Shown piece after piece: positions 1 through 8,621 of a stretch of 64,000 nt of DNA (position 1 is its first letter; the number at the start of each line of letters is the position of its first letter). The notes beneath the pieces are model-generated. The model ran no database searches and had not been told where the DNA came from. It worked only from the letters and a program-made list of their open reading frames with translations. Source of the DNA: Glycomyces arizonensis DSM 44726 (GTDB taxonomy: Bacteria; Actinomycetota; Actinomycetes; Mycobacteriales; Micromonosporaceae); the NCBI RefSeq assembly GCF_000482705.1, contig NZ_AXWO01000001.1, positions 1 through 64,000 of the forward strand. The letters run 5' to 3'. The position numbers were made by a program, and so were the translations under genes.

Positions 1-21
1 CCCCGCCTCATGCGTCCCGAC

Positions 22-1749
22 TTACGCGGGTGTGGCTCCGGAGATGGTGAGCTCGTAGGGGAACGGGTCTCCGACCCCGACCTCCCACATCGGATAGTCG
101 CGGTGCACCGACGGCGTGGCCGCCACGACGAGCATCATGTGCGTCTCGCCGCCCTGGAGGCTGAGGCTCGCCGTCTCGCCCGGCCCGAACATCCCGCTGT
201 ACCGCGCCGAGAAGTCCGGCGAGACCGCCACGAGCTGGAAGCGCCAGTCCGCGCCGGACAGGCTCGACTGCCCCTGCAACTGGACGCTGACCTGGCCGCC
301 GCTCGGGTCGAGCTGGAAGATGTTGTGCCCGTACTGGTGCGGGGCGTCGGCGTCGGCGACCCGGTACCGGCCGCCGCCGAGGCTCTGGAGATCATCGGTG
401 TGCAGCGGCGAGTAGGACCCGCCGTGCCACAGGTCCGAGCGGATCGCCTCGCCGTCGGAGAAGTCGTAGACGACCTGTCTGGCCGCGTAGTCACCGATCA
501 GGTGCGCGAACTCCTCGTGGTCGAGCCCGAGCACCCGCTTGATCGTGTCGATGGGGTGCTCGCCCTGCTCGGCCTCGTACCAGAACCGGTTGATGACCTC
601 CTGGCCGTAGGTGTCGCGGATGGTGTTGAACAGCATCCAGTCGCCGTAGTAGGTCTCCTGGGAGAGCCAGCGGTAGTGCTGGCGGTCGACGTAGTAGCCG
701 GAGCCGACGACGACCTCGGGGCGCAGCATGCGGGCCATGTAGTTGGCGTGCGCCTCCCATATGGGCCCGGCGATCGGGTTGCCGTGGCCCCAGCCGCCGC
801 CGTGGCCGTTCTCGGCGTTGATGTCGCTGGCGTAGGACTGGAGGATGTGGTTGAACTCGTGGGACTCGACCCAGTTGTCCCAGGTCTTGTCGTACGGCAG
901 GCACATGTGGCCCACGCCGATGTCGTCGGGCCCGGCCCAGTTGGCGGGCGGCAGGAAGTCACCGGACCAGGTCCCGCACAGGTACAGGTTGATGCGGTAC
1001 CGGGACCCGACGCTGTGCTCGGCGGGGTTCACCCAGCCGACGTCGTTGACGTAGAAGTCCCAGATCTCCTCCATGTGGTTCGCCACCCACTGGGGATAGT
1101 TGTCGTAGCCGCGCTGCCGCCCCCAGGCCACGGCGTCGATGGCGTCGCCCCAGCGGACGGTGAAGTTCGCGGACTCGACGAAGTTGCCGGTCTCGGCTCC
1201 GGCGTCGATGAGGAACTGGGGGACGCGGGTCTGCTTCTGCTGCTGCGGATCGCCGGTCGGGTCGTCGGTGGTGGGCTCGTCGGTGGTGGGCTCGTCCGGG
1301 TCGTCGGTGGGCGGCGTGGTGTCGCCGCCGCATTCCCGGCCGTTGACGGTGAACCCGGTGGGGTCCCCCACGGCGCCGGAGACGGTCATGCCGAACAGCT
1401 CGCGGGTCTGCCCGGCGGCTATCCGGGCGTTCCATCCGGCGTCGGAGCCGGTGAAGGTGGAGCCGGACTGGCTCCAGTCGACGTTCCAGGCGTTCTGGAC
1501 CTGGGAGCCGCCGGGGAGGTCGAACTCGACGGTCCAGCCGTCGATGCCCTCGCTTCCGGCCGTGATGGAGACGGCGGCGTTGTAGCCGGTGCCCCATTCG
1601 TCGGTGACGTGGTATTCGATCGTGTCGCAGGTGGCGGCGAGCGCCGGGTTCGCCGCCGCCACGGCCACCGTCGAGGCGGCCAGGGCGCCGCAGACTGCGG
1701 CGATGGTCCCGATGCGCCTGCGTCGGGCGCGGGTTCGCGTGACTTCCAC
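22..1749 (-). CDS. Secreted CBM2 protein with HExxH metalloprotease-like (DUF6055-type) domain
   Basis: 575 residues. I chose the GTG at 1749 because AAAGGAGA lies 7 bases upstream; an in-frame ATG at 1827 lacks such a site and would put a hairpin inside the gene. An Arg-rich stretch and hydrophobic segment ending in ANPALAA (about residue 38) form a Sec-type signal peptide. Residues about 40-138 look like a CBM2 carbohydrate-binding module, with Cys at both ends and spaced Trp. A Thr/Pro/Asp linker follows. The rest resembles DUF6055 secreted proteins and contains HEFNH at about 297-301, a match to the zincin HExxH motif, followed by EAHANYM, which could supply another ligand. Likely an extracellular, polysaccharide-bound protein; peptidase activity is inferred from the motif only. 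The DUF4349 lipoprotein gene lies 146 bases upstream on the same strand. Confidence 0.8.
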   Translation of the reverse strand: MEVTRTRARRRRIGTIAAVCGALAASTVAVAAANPALAATCDTIEYHVTDEWGTGYNAAVSITAGSEGIDGWTVEFDLPGGSQVQNAWNVDWSQSGSTFTGSDAGWNARIAAGQTRELFGMTVSGAVGDPTGFTVNGRECGGDTTPPTDDPDEPTTDEPTTDDPTGDPQQQKQTRVPQFLIDAGAETGNFVESANFTVRWGDAIDAVAWGRQRGYDNYPQWVANHMEEIWDFYVNDVGWVNPAEHSVGSRYRINLYLCGTWSGDFLPPANWAGPDDIGVGHMCLPYDKTWDNWVESHEFNHILQSYASDINAENGHGGGWGHGNPIAGPIWEAHANYMARMLRPEVVVGSGYYVDRQHYRWLSQETYYGDWMLFNTIRDTYGQEVINRFWYEAEQGEHPIDTIKRVLGLDHEEFAHLIGDYAARQVVYDFSDGEAIRSDLWHGGSYSPLHTDDLQSLGGGRYRVADADAPHQYGHNIFQLDPSGGQVSVQLQGQSSLSGADWRFQLVAVSPDFSARYSGMFGPGETASLSLQGGETHMMLVVAATPSVHRDYPMWEVGVGDPFPYELTISGATPA

Positions 1750-1765
1750 GGAACGTCTCCTTTCA

Positions 1766-1820
1766 TTTCGGACGCGCCTCGGCCAAGCCTGGCCGAAACG
1801 CGTCCGAAAACGATTTCGGA
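1766..1820 (-). promoter_or_regulatory. Nested inverted repeats upstream of the CBM2/HExxH gene
   Basis: TTTCGGACGCG (1766-1776) pairs perfectly with CGCGTCCGAAA (1799-1809). Between them lies a second perfect palindrome, TCGGCCAAGCCTGGCCGA (1779-1796). A third, TCCGAAA-ACGA-TTTCGGA, spans 1803-1820, so its left arm shares bases with the outer repeat and the two folds are mutually exclusive. The block sits just upstream of the ribosome binding site (about 1753-1760). It could be an operator, an mRNA switch or a terminator. The base sequence is directly visible; the role is inferred. Confidence 0.6.
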
Positions 1821-1895
1821 TATTCATGCGTGGAAATATTATGATCTATGCTGACCTTCCGCGGGAAGGCCGCGAACTTTCGGAAACCTCCGGCG

Positions 1896-2756
1896 CTACG
1901 CCTCGGCGCGGGCGCGGCGGCGGCGCGCGTACCACAGCGGCACGAAGATCGCGGCGAGCACGACGACCGCGAGCGGCGTGAACGGCAGCAGGATGCCCAG
2001 GACCACCGAGACGACGCGGAGGAACCCCACGACCCCGGACCACCCGGCGCCCAGGCCGTCGACGAAGCTGTCCGGCCCGGTGTACCCGGCCTCCTCGGTG
2101 TCCTCCTCGGGCGGCGAGGTGACGGTGTAGGTGATCGTGGACATCGCGATGCGCTCCTGGAGCGCGGCGAGCTGCGATTCGAGCGAGGCGAGCTCGGCCT
2201 CGCGGTCCGACAGCTCGGTCTCCAGCTCTAGGATCGCGTCGATCGAGGACGCCTCGTCGAGCAGCGCCCGGACGCGTTCGACGCTGGCGCTCTTGGTGGC
2301 GATGGTGTCCTCCAGGTCCCTGGCCTGGCCGGTGACGTCCTCGGTGTCGACAGTGCGGCCGGTCTCCTCCTCGGCGAGGGCGGCGAGCGCCTCCATCGCC
2401 TCGGCGAAGTCCGCGGAGGGGATCCGCACGGTCAGCGTGGCGCTGGCCCATTCGCCCGAGCCGTCGCGCTGGTCGGCGGTGACGACGCCGCCGTAGGACT
2501 CGGCGGTGGCCCACACCCGCTCGGCCACGGCGATCGGGTCGTCGTCGAGGGTGTCGAGCGTCGCGGTGTAGACCAGCTCGCGCTGCTCGGCGACGTCGAA
2601 CTGGGCGCCGCCCTCGGCGCCCTCTTCGGGCGCGGCGGGCGCGGCCTCGGAGTCGGCCTGTGCGACGCCCGCGCCCCCGTCATCGCCGCTCGAAGCGCAG
2701 CCGGACAGCGCGATCAAGGCGACGAGGAGTGCGGCGGGAATACTGAGGAGTTTCAT
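1896..2756 (-). CDS. DUF4349 lipoprotein
   Basis: 286 residues from ATG at 2756. A short signal peptide ends in the lipobox LSGC (Cys near residue 20), so the protein is probably lipid-anchored outside the membrane. An acidic Ala/Glu linker is followed by the DUF4349 region (about 60-240), including a coiled-coil-like stretch rich in Glu, Leu and Ala around LELETELSDREAELASLE. A hydrophobic segment (about 245-275) and a basic RRRRARAEA tail give a second membrane anchor with a cytoplasmic end. The function of DUF4349 proteins is not established; they are common single-gene envelope proteins in actinobacteria. Ribosome binding site is weak (GAGG). Confidence 0.8.
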   Translation of the reverse strand: MKLLSIPAALLVALIALSGCASSGDDGGAGVAQADSEAAPAAPEEGAEGGAQFDVAEQRELVYTATLDTLDDDPIAVAERVWATAESYGGVVTADQRDGSGEWASATLTVRIPSADFAEAMEALAALAEEETGRTVDTEDVTGQARDLEDTIATKSASVERVRALLDEASSIDAILELETELSDREAELASLESQLAALQERIAMSTITYTVTSPPEEDTEEAGYTGPDSFVDGLGAGWSGVVGFLRVVSVVLGILLPFTPLAVVVLAAIFVPLWYARRRRARAEA

Positions 2757-2975
2757 GGCATGCCTCGCAGATGTCGGGGACGCCGGGGCTGGGGACGTCC
2801 TTTGTCTCCGAGTTTGGACGCCGGGCATCGCGGAACGGTTGCGTTCGGCCATCGATGGGACGCCTTGCCATAACGAACCGGCGGCCGACACGCCGATGAG
2901 GCCGCCTCGCGACCGCCGCAACCGGCGGTACCATGAGCGCGCCTCGATGTGACGCCCTCGACGTTGGAGCCCTTC

Positions 2976-5036
2976 ATGCGCCTGTACAAGGACACCACCT
3001 ATTCCGTCCGCACCCTGGTGGACGAGATCGGGCAGGGCCGGATCGCCCTCCCCGACCTCCAGCGGCCCTTCGTCTGGTCCGCCTCCCAGGTGCGCAACCT
3101 GTTCGACTCGATGTACCGGGGCTATCCGGTGGGCTACCTGCTGTTCTGGGAGACCGGCACGGACTCCTCGCGGCGCGGCATCGGCTCGGCGGAGACCGAG
3201 AGCGCCGCGCACCTGGTCATCGACGGCCAGCAGCGCACCACGGCGCTGTTCACCGTGTTCACCGGTCAAGAGGTGCTCGGCAAGGACTACTCGCGCTCGC
3301 GCATCACGATCTCGTTCCGGCCCTCGGACGAGACCTTCGAGGTGGCCAACGCGTCCACGAGGAACAACCCGGAGTACATCGCCGACATCACCGAGGTCTT
3401 CTCCCCCGACTTCCGGGCGCACAGCTGGACGCGGGCCTTCATCGAGCGGCTCGCCCTCCACCGGTCGGTCTCGCCCAACGCCGAGGACCGGATCGCCTCG
3501 GCCATCGACCGCCTGCGGGGCCTGGACAACACCGACTTCAAGGTGATCGTGCTGTCGTCCGAGGCCGACGTGCGGGAGGTCTCGGAGATCTTCGTGCGGA
3601 TCAACTCGGCGGGGACCGAGCTCAACCAGTCGGACTTCCTGCTGACGCTCATGAGCGTGTACTGGGCGAGCGGGCGGCGCGAGCTGGAGGAGTTCTGCGA
3701 GGCGACCAGGACGCCGCGCGCCGACGGCCGGGAGTCGCCGTTCAACTGGCACCTGCACCCCAAGCCGGTGCTGCTGCTGCGGGCGGCGGTGGCGCTGGCG
3801 TTCCGGCGGGCCAGGCTGGAGAGCGTCTACAGCCTGCTGAGCGGGCGGGACGTCGAGGCGGGACCGGCACGGACGAAGCGGATCAAGGAGCAGTTCACGC
3901 AGCTGGCGAAGGCCCAGGGGGCGGTGCTGAACCTGCTGCACTGGCACGAGTTCCTGCAATGCCTGGAGCTGGCCGGGTTCCGGGGTCGGAAGATGATCAC
4001 CTCGGAGAACGCGGTGGTGTTCTCGTATGTGATGTGGCTGATCGGGAGGCTGGAGTTCGGGGTGCCGATCGACCGGCTGCGGCACCTGATCGGGCGCTGG
4101 TTCTTCATGGCGCACACGACGAGCCGCTATTCGGGCTCGTTCGAGACGCAGGTGGAGCGGGAGCTGGCGCACATCGCCGGTCTGGAGCGCGGCGATGCTG
4201 ACGGGTTCGCATCGCTGCTGTCGCGGCTCGTCGAGGACAAGCTGACGAGCGACTGGTGGTCGGTGACGCTGCCGAACGACCTGGAGTCCTCGGCGGGGAA
4301 GTCGCCGGTCTTGAGTGCCTACATCGCGGCGCTGAACATCCTGGACGCGGAGGCGCTGTTCTCGAAGGTGAAGGTGCGGTCCAGGTTGGACCCGTCGGTG
4401 ACCGTGAGAAGAGGAATCGAGCGGCACCACCTGTTCCCCAAGCACTTCCTCAAGGAGGAGCTGAAGATCAGGGACCAGCGGAGGATCAACCAGATCGCGA
4501 ACATGACGCTGGTGGAGTGGGCCGACAACATCGCGGTCTCGGACGCGCCGCCCACCGAGTACTGGCCGCAGCAGGTGGAGGCGAACCGGCTCTCGGCGGC
4601 GGACCTGGAGCGGCAGGCGTATTGGCATGCACTACCGGCGGGGTGGACCGCGATGGGGTACTCGGATTTCCTGGCGCATAGGCGAAGGCTGATGGCGCAG
4701 GTGATCAGGGACGCGTTCGAGCACTTGGCGAAGGAGGATTATGCGGCGGCGTATCCGGAGCCGGAGCGCGGCGTGGCGGCCGAGAGCCGCTCGGTGGCCG
4801 AGCTGATCGGGCTGGGCCTCTTGGAGCCGGGAGAGTCGGTGGTGAACGAGGCCGACGAAGTCCAGGCGGTGGTGCTGAGCGACGGACGCCTGGAATTCGA
4901 CGGCACCGAGTACAACACCCCGGACGACGCGGCAAGAGTGGCGGCGGGCGAGGCGAGGGACGGGTGGACGTACTGGTCGGTCGAGTCCCCAGATGATGGG
5001 GCGATGACCCTGGCGGCCCTCTCCGAAGGAAGCTGA
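2976..5036 (+). CDS. DUF262/HNH (GmrSD-type) nuclease with RAMA-like C-terminal domain
   Basis: 686 residues from ATG at 2976, which has TTGGAG 7 bases upstream; an in-frame GTG at 2949 is the alternative. DUF262 occupies the N-terminal half, with the nucleotide-binding motif DGQQRTT at 83-89. A DUF1524-type HNH region begins near 482 (RHHLFPKHFL, then INQIANMTLVEW and an Asn). The last roughly 75 residues, from about 610, resemble RAMA domains found in restriction-modification proteins (GLLEPGESV, DGRLEFDGTEYNTPDDAA, DGWTYWSV). GmrSD-family enzymes are type IV, modification-dependent, NTP-stimulated restriction endonucleases. I infer a single-chain enzyme with a RAMA module reading modified DNA. 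It lies 2.8 kb from drmC and converges with the next gene, 13 bases away. Confidence 0.8.
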   Translation: MRLYKDTTYSVRTLVDEIGQGRIALPDLQRPFVWSASQVRNLFDSMYRGYPVGYLLFWETGTDSSRRGIGSAETESAAHLVIDGQQRTTALFTVFTGQEVLGKDYSRSRITISFRPSDETFEVANASTRNNPEYIADITEVFSPDFRAHSWTRAFIERLALHRSVSPNAEDRIASAIDRLRGLDNTDFKVIVLSSEADVREVSEIFVRINSAGTELNQSDFLLTLMSVYWASGRRELEEFCEATRTPRADGRESPFNWHLHPKPVLLLRAAVALAFRRARLESVYSLLSGRDVEAGPARTKRIKEQFTQLAKAQGAVLNLLHWHEFLQCLELAGFRGRKMITSENAVVFSYVMWLIGRLEFGVPIDRLRHLIGRWFFMAHTTSRYSGSFETQVERELAHIAGLERGDADGFASLLSRLVEDKLTSDWWSVTLPNDLESSAGKSPVLSAYIAALNILDAEALFSKVKVRSRLDPSVTVRRGIERHHLFPKHFLKEELKIRDQRRINQIANMTLVEWADNIAVSDAPPTEYWPQQVEANRLSAADLERQAYWHALPAGWTAMGYSDFLAHRRRLMAQVIRDAFEHLAKEDYAAAYPEPERGVAAESRSVAELIGLGLLEPGESVVNEADEVQAVVLSDGRLEFDGTEYNTPDDAARVAAGEARDGWTYWSVESPDDGAMTLAALSEGS

Positions 5037-5049
5037 GCCGAAGGCCCCC

Positions 5050-5556
5050 TCACCGCAAGTCGTGGTACTGCTGTTCCGGCGGCAGCTCCCTCGTCTCGAC
5101 CCCCAGCTGCTCCGGCCCGTCGTCGTCCACCAGGGACACCCCTTTCGCGGTGAAGATCGTCGCCGCGAACAGGAGGACGGCGATGACGGCCACCCCTCCG
5201 GGGAACGCCAACAGGGTTATGACGACTATGACAAAGGGCCCGGAGAGGAACACCAGCGCACCGATCACCGCTGCCACGGCCACGGAGACCATGAAGCCGA
5301 GGAACGACTCCCATCGCGTGCGCCGCATCCCCGCCGGGGTGCGGACCGTGATTCGCAGCTCCCGGCCGCAGTGCCCGCATACGACGGTGTCCGTCGCCTC
5401 CAGTCCACCGCCCGTCGGCCGGTCGATCCGGTACTCGGAGTCGGAACCGAGGGCGTCCATGGCATGGCCGGTGGTGCGGAGGGAGGGGCCGGCCCTGAGA
5501 CGGGTCACGTGGCGGATCGTGAAGGAGACCGATTTCGGGGCCGGTGCACGGGACAT
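5050..5556 (-). CDS. Small zinc-ribbon membrane protein, unknown function
   Basis: 168 residues from ATG at 5556, chosen because GGAG lies 8 bases upstream; an ATG at 5583 is also in frame. A soluble N-terminus carries one CxxC pair (VVCGHCGREL, about residue 75), suggesting half a zinc ribbon. Two closely packed hydrophobic helices follow (FLGFMVSVAVAAVIGALVFL and VIVVITLLAFPGGVAVIAVL), then a short acidic tail. I do not recognise the family. It follows the UvrD-type helicase on the same strand after 69 bases and could be co-transcribed with it, so a role beside the helicase is possible but unproven. Confidence 0.6.
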   Translation of the reverse strand: MSRAPAPKSVSFTIRHVTRLRAGPSLRTTGHAMDALGSDSEYRIDRPTGGGLEATDTVVCGHCGRELRITVRTPAGMRRTRWESFLGFMVSVAVAAVIGALVFLSGPFVIVVITLLAFPGGVAVIAVLLFAATIFTAKGVSLVDDDGPEQLGVETRELPPEQQYHDLR

Positions 5557-5625
5557 GGGTCGCTCCGCGTCGAGGAATGGCACTCCATTCTATGAGGACA
5601 CTGCCACCGTTCGGCCCCGTGCGGC

Positions 5626-7755
5626 TCATCCGCCGAAGTGCAGCAGCCTCGTCGGCGCTCCGCTCCAGGTGAAGACGACTTCATCCCTCGCCCTCGTCGC
5701 GGCCACGAAGAGCAGGTTCCTGGCCTTCTCCAGCTCCAGCTCGTAGCGCTGCGGGTCGGACTCCTCCAGCTTCTTCACGTAGCTGAACGGGAACTGGTCC
5801 GCCCCTATCCCGCTGATCAGCATGAAGCGGTACTCCAGACCCTTCAAGCGGTGCATCGTGCCCACGTGGACCGCGTCCTCGCCCGGCGTCCGCTCGCGTG
5901 CCAGCTCCCTGGCCGATATGCCCTTCCCGTGCAGCGCCGCTACCACCTTCTCCACCATCGCCTTGGTCGGCACCGTCACCGCGATGCTCCCGGGCGCGTG
6001 CTCCGCGGTCCACGCCTGCACCTGCCCGGCGATCTCGGCCAGCTCCGCCGCCAGGTCCGTCTGCGGCCGGAACTGCGGCCTCGCCCCGCTCATCACCGAC
6101 CGGTACCCCGCCAGGCTGTCCCGGTCCCCGTCCAAGTCGTCGGCGTTCGCGTCGGCCGCGATCGCCAGCGCGGTCTTCAGGATCTCCCTGGTCGTCCGGT
6201 AGTTCAGCGTCAACCGCTTCGACCGGCCCCGAATGTCCACCCCGAGCTTGCCGAGCGTCACCGGCTGCCCGTAGATCCGCTGGAACGTGTCCCCGGCGAT
6301 GAACAGGTCGTCGGTGTCCTCGGGCGCCAGCGCCCGCAGCAGCTTCCAGTGCGCCGCCGTCAGGTCCTGCGCCTCGTCCACCACGATGTGCCGGTACCGG
6401 TACGGCCCCTTGACGCGGTGCTCCTCGGCCAGCGCCACCGACGCCCGCAGCTGCGGCCAGCACCACGCGTCCCCCTCGGCGAGCCGCTGGTTGAACCGCT
6501 CGACCAGGTCCCACACCCGCGCCCGCTGCAAGCGGTTGAGCCGCCTCGGGCGCCGCACGCGCCGCGCCTGGAAGTACTCGCTGCGGCTGGTGATGAGCTG
6601 CGCGCAGACGACCTCGGTCCACTCCCCGCGCAGGAACTCGGCGTCGAGCTCGCTCTCGCCCACCTCGCGGCACAGCTCCTCCCACCACTGCCACAGCTCG
6701 CGCTCGTCGAGCGGCCTCCCCAGCCGCCCGCTCTCGGAGGCGAGCCGGTAGACGACGCTGTCGAGGTGCTCGACGTCGACCCTGCGCAGCTCCTCCTCGT
6801 CGAGCAGCAGGGCGAGTTTCGCCTTGAGGTCGGCGGCGAGGTTCTTGGTGTAGGTGGTGAGCAGGATCCGCTCATCCGAGTCGAGCCGCCGCGCGAGCCT
6901 CGCGGTGCGGTGCAGGGCCACGACGGTCTTGCCGGTCCCCGGCCCGCCGCTCACCCGCGCCGGTCCCTTGTAGACGCGATCGATGACGCGCTTCTGCGTC
7001 GGGTGCGGCCACACCCGCCACGCCTCGAAGCCACTCTCCAGCATCGCCGCCACGGCCCTGTCGGAGCTGGTGACCATGCTCGCCTCGCGGCCCACGGCGG
7101 TCTCCAGGTCGCTCGTGTCGACCGGCCCGGACGCCTTGACCGGCGCGGTGATGAGCTCCTCGACCTCCTCGATCGTGAACCCGGCGTCGAGCGCCCGCAG
7201 CACCTCGGCGGTGTGGTGCGGCGCGACGGCGCAGAACGCCGCCAGCTGCCCTTCGGTGCCGATCCGCCGGATCGAGGGCATGAGCGGCTCGGCGACGCCG
7301 AGCGCGAGCAGCTCGGCGTCGGTGTACGGTTCGAACAGCCCGCCCGATGCGGCCTTCGGCTTCGCGCTCACCGCGTGCACCGGCGATGCGGCGGTGACCG
7401 CGTCGCGCACGTCGTCGTGGTCCATGACCTCCAGCGCGCCGGTCACCTTGTTCACCACCGGCTCGTACCGGTCGTCGAGCCGGTCGTAGGCCGAGCCCCG
7501 CGCCTCGACGGCGATGAGCGCGAAGTGCGCGTGCCCGACCTTGCACATGACGGCCCGGTAGTCGTCGCCGATGCGCGCCGACCACAGGCCGCGCCCGGTC
7601 TTGAGCTGCTTCAGCCGCAGCCCCGGCTGGTTCATGTTGGCGCAGAACTTGGACTGGAAGTCCGCGAACCGGTCCCGGACCTTGTGGTCGAGCTTGTCGA
7701 GGTGGCGGGCGGCGTTGCTCTGGATCGTCAGCATCGCGTTCTGGCGTTCGGCCAT
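5626..7755 (-). CDS. UvrD/Rep-type helicase with RelE/ParE-like N-terminal domain
   Basis: 709 residues from ATG at 7755, with GGGAG 8 bases upstream. The first roughly 95 residues (LKQLKTGRGLWSARIGDDYR, then a beta-rich stretch) resemble the RelE/ParE toxin fold, as in some actinobacterial UvrD-like proteins. After a linker comes a superfamily 1 helicase core: Walker A GGPGTGKT near 268-276, Walker B/motif II DEAQD near 460, GDTFQRIYG, and a C-terminal GTMHRLKGLEYRF followed by VAATRARD (motifs V/VI). It probably unwinds DNA 3'-5' using ATP. It lies 119 bases after drmC on the same strand, beyond a hairpin, so it may be an accessory of the defence locus; this link is inferred from position. 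Confidence 0.85.
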   Translation of the reverse strand: MAERQNAMLTIQSNAARHLDKLDHKVRDRFADFQSKFCANMNQPGLRLKQLKTGRGLWSARIGDDYRAVMCKVGHAHFALIAVEARGSAYDRLDDRYEPVVNKVTGALEVMDHDDVRDAVTAASPVHAVSAKPKAASGGLFEPYTDAELLALGVAEPLMPSIRRIGTEGQLAAFCAVAPHHTAEVLRALDAGFTIEEVEELITAPVKASGPVDTSDLETAVGREASMVTSSDRAVAAMLESGFEAWRVWPHPTQKRVIDRVYKGPARVSGGPGTGKTVVALHRTARLARRLDSDERILLTTYTKNLAADLKAKLALLLDEEELRRVDVEHLDSVVYRLASESGRLGRPLDERELWQWWEELCREVGESELDAEFLRGEWTEVVCAQLITSRSEYFQARRVRRPRRLNRLQRARVWDLVERFNQRLAEGDAWCWPQLRASVALAEEHRVKGPYRYRHIVVDEAQDLTAAHWKLLRALAPEDTDDLFIAGDTFQRIYGQPVTLGKLGVDIRGRSKRLTLNYRTTREILKTALAIAADANADDLDGDRDSLAGYRSVMSGARPQFRPQTDLAAELAEIAGQVQAWTAEHAPGSIAVTVPTKAMVEKVVAALHGKGISARELARERTPGEDAVHVGTMHRLKGLEYRFMLISGIGADQFPFSYVKKLEESDPQRYELELEKARNLLFVAATRARDEVVFTWSGAPTRLLHFGG

Positions 7756-7840
7756 TGGGGGCGCTCCCGGGCACGGTAGGCAGGCTGGGGAATGGGCGGG
7801 GTCGCATAGCGTACCGTGTCCGGACCCTGACCGCACGCCG

Positions 7841-7860
7841 TGTCCCTCCATTGAGGGACA
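7841..7860. other. Hairpin between drmC and the UvrD-type helicase
   Basis: TGTCCCTC-CATT-GAGGGACA is a perfect 8-bp stem with a 4-base loop, just beyond the drmC stop on the minus strand. It may end or attenuate the drmA-drmB-drmC transcript, or act as an operator for the helicase. There is no T tract. Confidence 0.4.
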
Positions 7861-7874
7861 GGTGTCCGCCCTGA

Positions 7875-8621
7875 TCAGATGCGTTCGAGTACGCCGCTTT
7901 CGACCAGCTCGCGCAGGTGTGCGGCGGTCTGCGCCGGGGCGAGTCCGCCGGTGACGAGGAGCCCGGCCTCCACATTGTGCTCCAGCCCCGAGGCGGTGAA
8001 GTTCGCGCTGGTCACCAGCAGGACTTCGCCGTCGGCGAGCGCGAGCTTGGCGTGGAGCTTCGCGTCGGCCGGGCGCAGCGCCTTGGGCCAGCTGTAGAGC
8101 CGGGCGCCCTCCAGACCGGCGAAGGCGTGCGCGGGCTCGTACCCGGCGATGGCCGACCCGGCCCCCGAGAGCGTCTCGACGGCGATCGACACGGCGACCC
8201 CGCGCCCCAGCGCCCCGCCGAGCGCCTCCAGCAGCGGCCGGTACGGCTTGGCGGCGTACGTCGACAGCCACAGCTCCCGCTCGGCCCCCTCGACGAGCCC
8301 GACGAGCGCCCTGGCGGTGTGCCGCACCGGCAAAGCGTGCTCGCGCGGCCCGGTCCACACCGCGTGGACGGCCTGCCGCCTGCGCGCGGCCCCGTCGCAC
8401 AGCCCCAGCAGGTACGCCTCGGCGCGCTCGGGCCCCCACGCGCGGGAGGCCTCGGCTATCCCGGCGATCGCCTCGGCGGCCTCGGGCCTGCCGATGCGCT
8501 CGGCGATGATCGACGGCAGCGCCCCGGCGGCGATGTCGCGCGCGCAGTCCTCCAAGGCGGCCGGTCCGATCAGGTCGACCAGCTCGCCCGCCCCGGCGCG
8601 GATCGCGGCCCTGGGGTTCAC
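7875..8621 (-). CDS. drmC: DISARM protein DrmC (PLD-like)
   Basis: 248 residues from the GTG at 8621, whose GTGA overlaps the drmB stop by four bases; a GTG two codons earlier (8627) is also possible. An alpha-helical N-terminus is followed by a phospholipase-D-like fold with a single HKD motif, HAKLALAD, then TSANFTASGLEHNVEAG, typical of PLD-superfamily proteins. DrmC is the PLD-like member of DISARM; published work on a class 2 system found it dispensable there, and its reaction is not settled. Translational coupling to drmB and co-orientation with drmA support the call strongly. Confidence 0.9.
   Translation of the reverse strand: MNPRAAIRAGAGELVDLIGPAALEDCARDIAAGALPSIIAERIGRPEAAEAIAGIAEASRAWGPERAEAYLLGLCDGAARRRQAVHAVWTGPREHALPVRHTARALVGLVEGAERELWLSTYAAKPYRPLLEALGGALGRGVAVSIAVETLSGAGSAIAGYEPAHAFAGLEGARLYSWPKALRPADAKLHAKLALADGEVLLVTSANFTASGLEHNVEAGLLVTGGLAPAQTAAHLRELVESGVLERI

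Noticed and set aside
10-1854. Long plus-strand frame opposite the CBM2/HExxH gene
   Set aside because: Valine/Gly-rich antisense frame produced by GC-skewed codons; no ribosome binding site or domain.
2757-4628. N-terminal extension of the DUF4349 frame across the nuclease gene
   Set aside because: The region is antisense to a clear DUF262 protein, and the lipoprotein signal begins at 2756.
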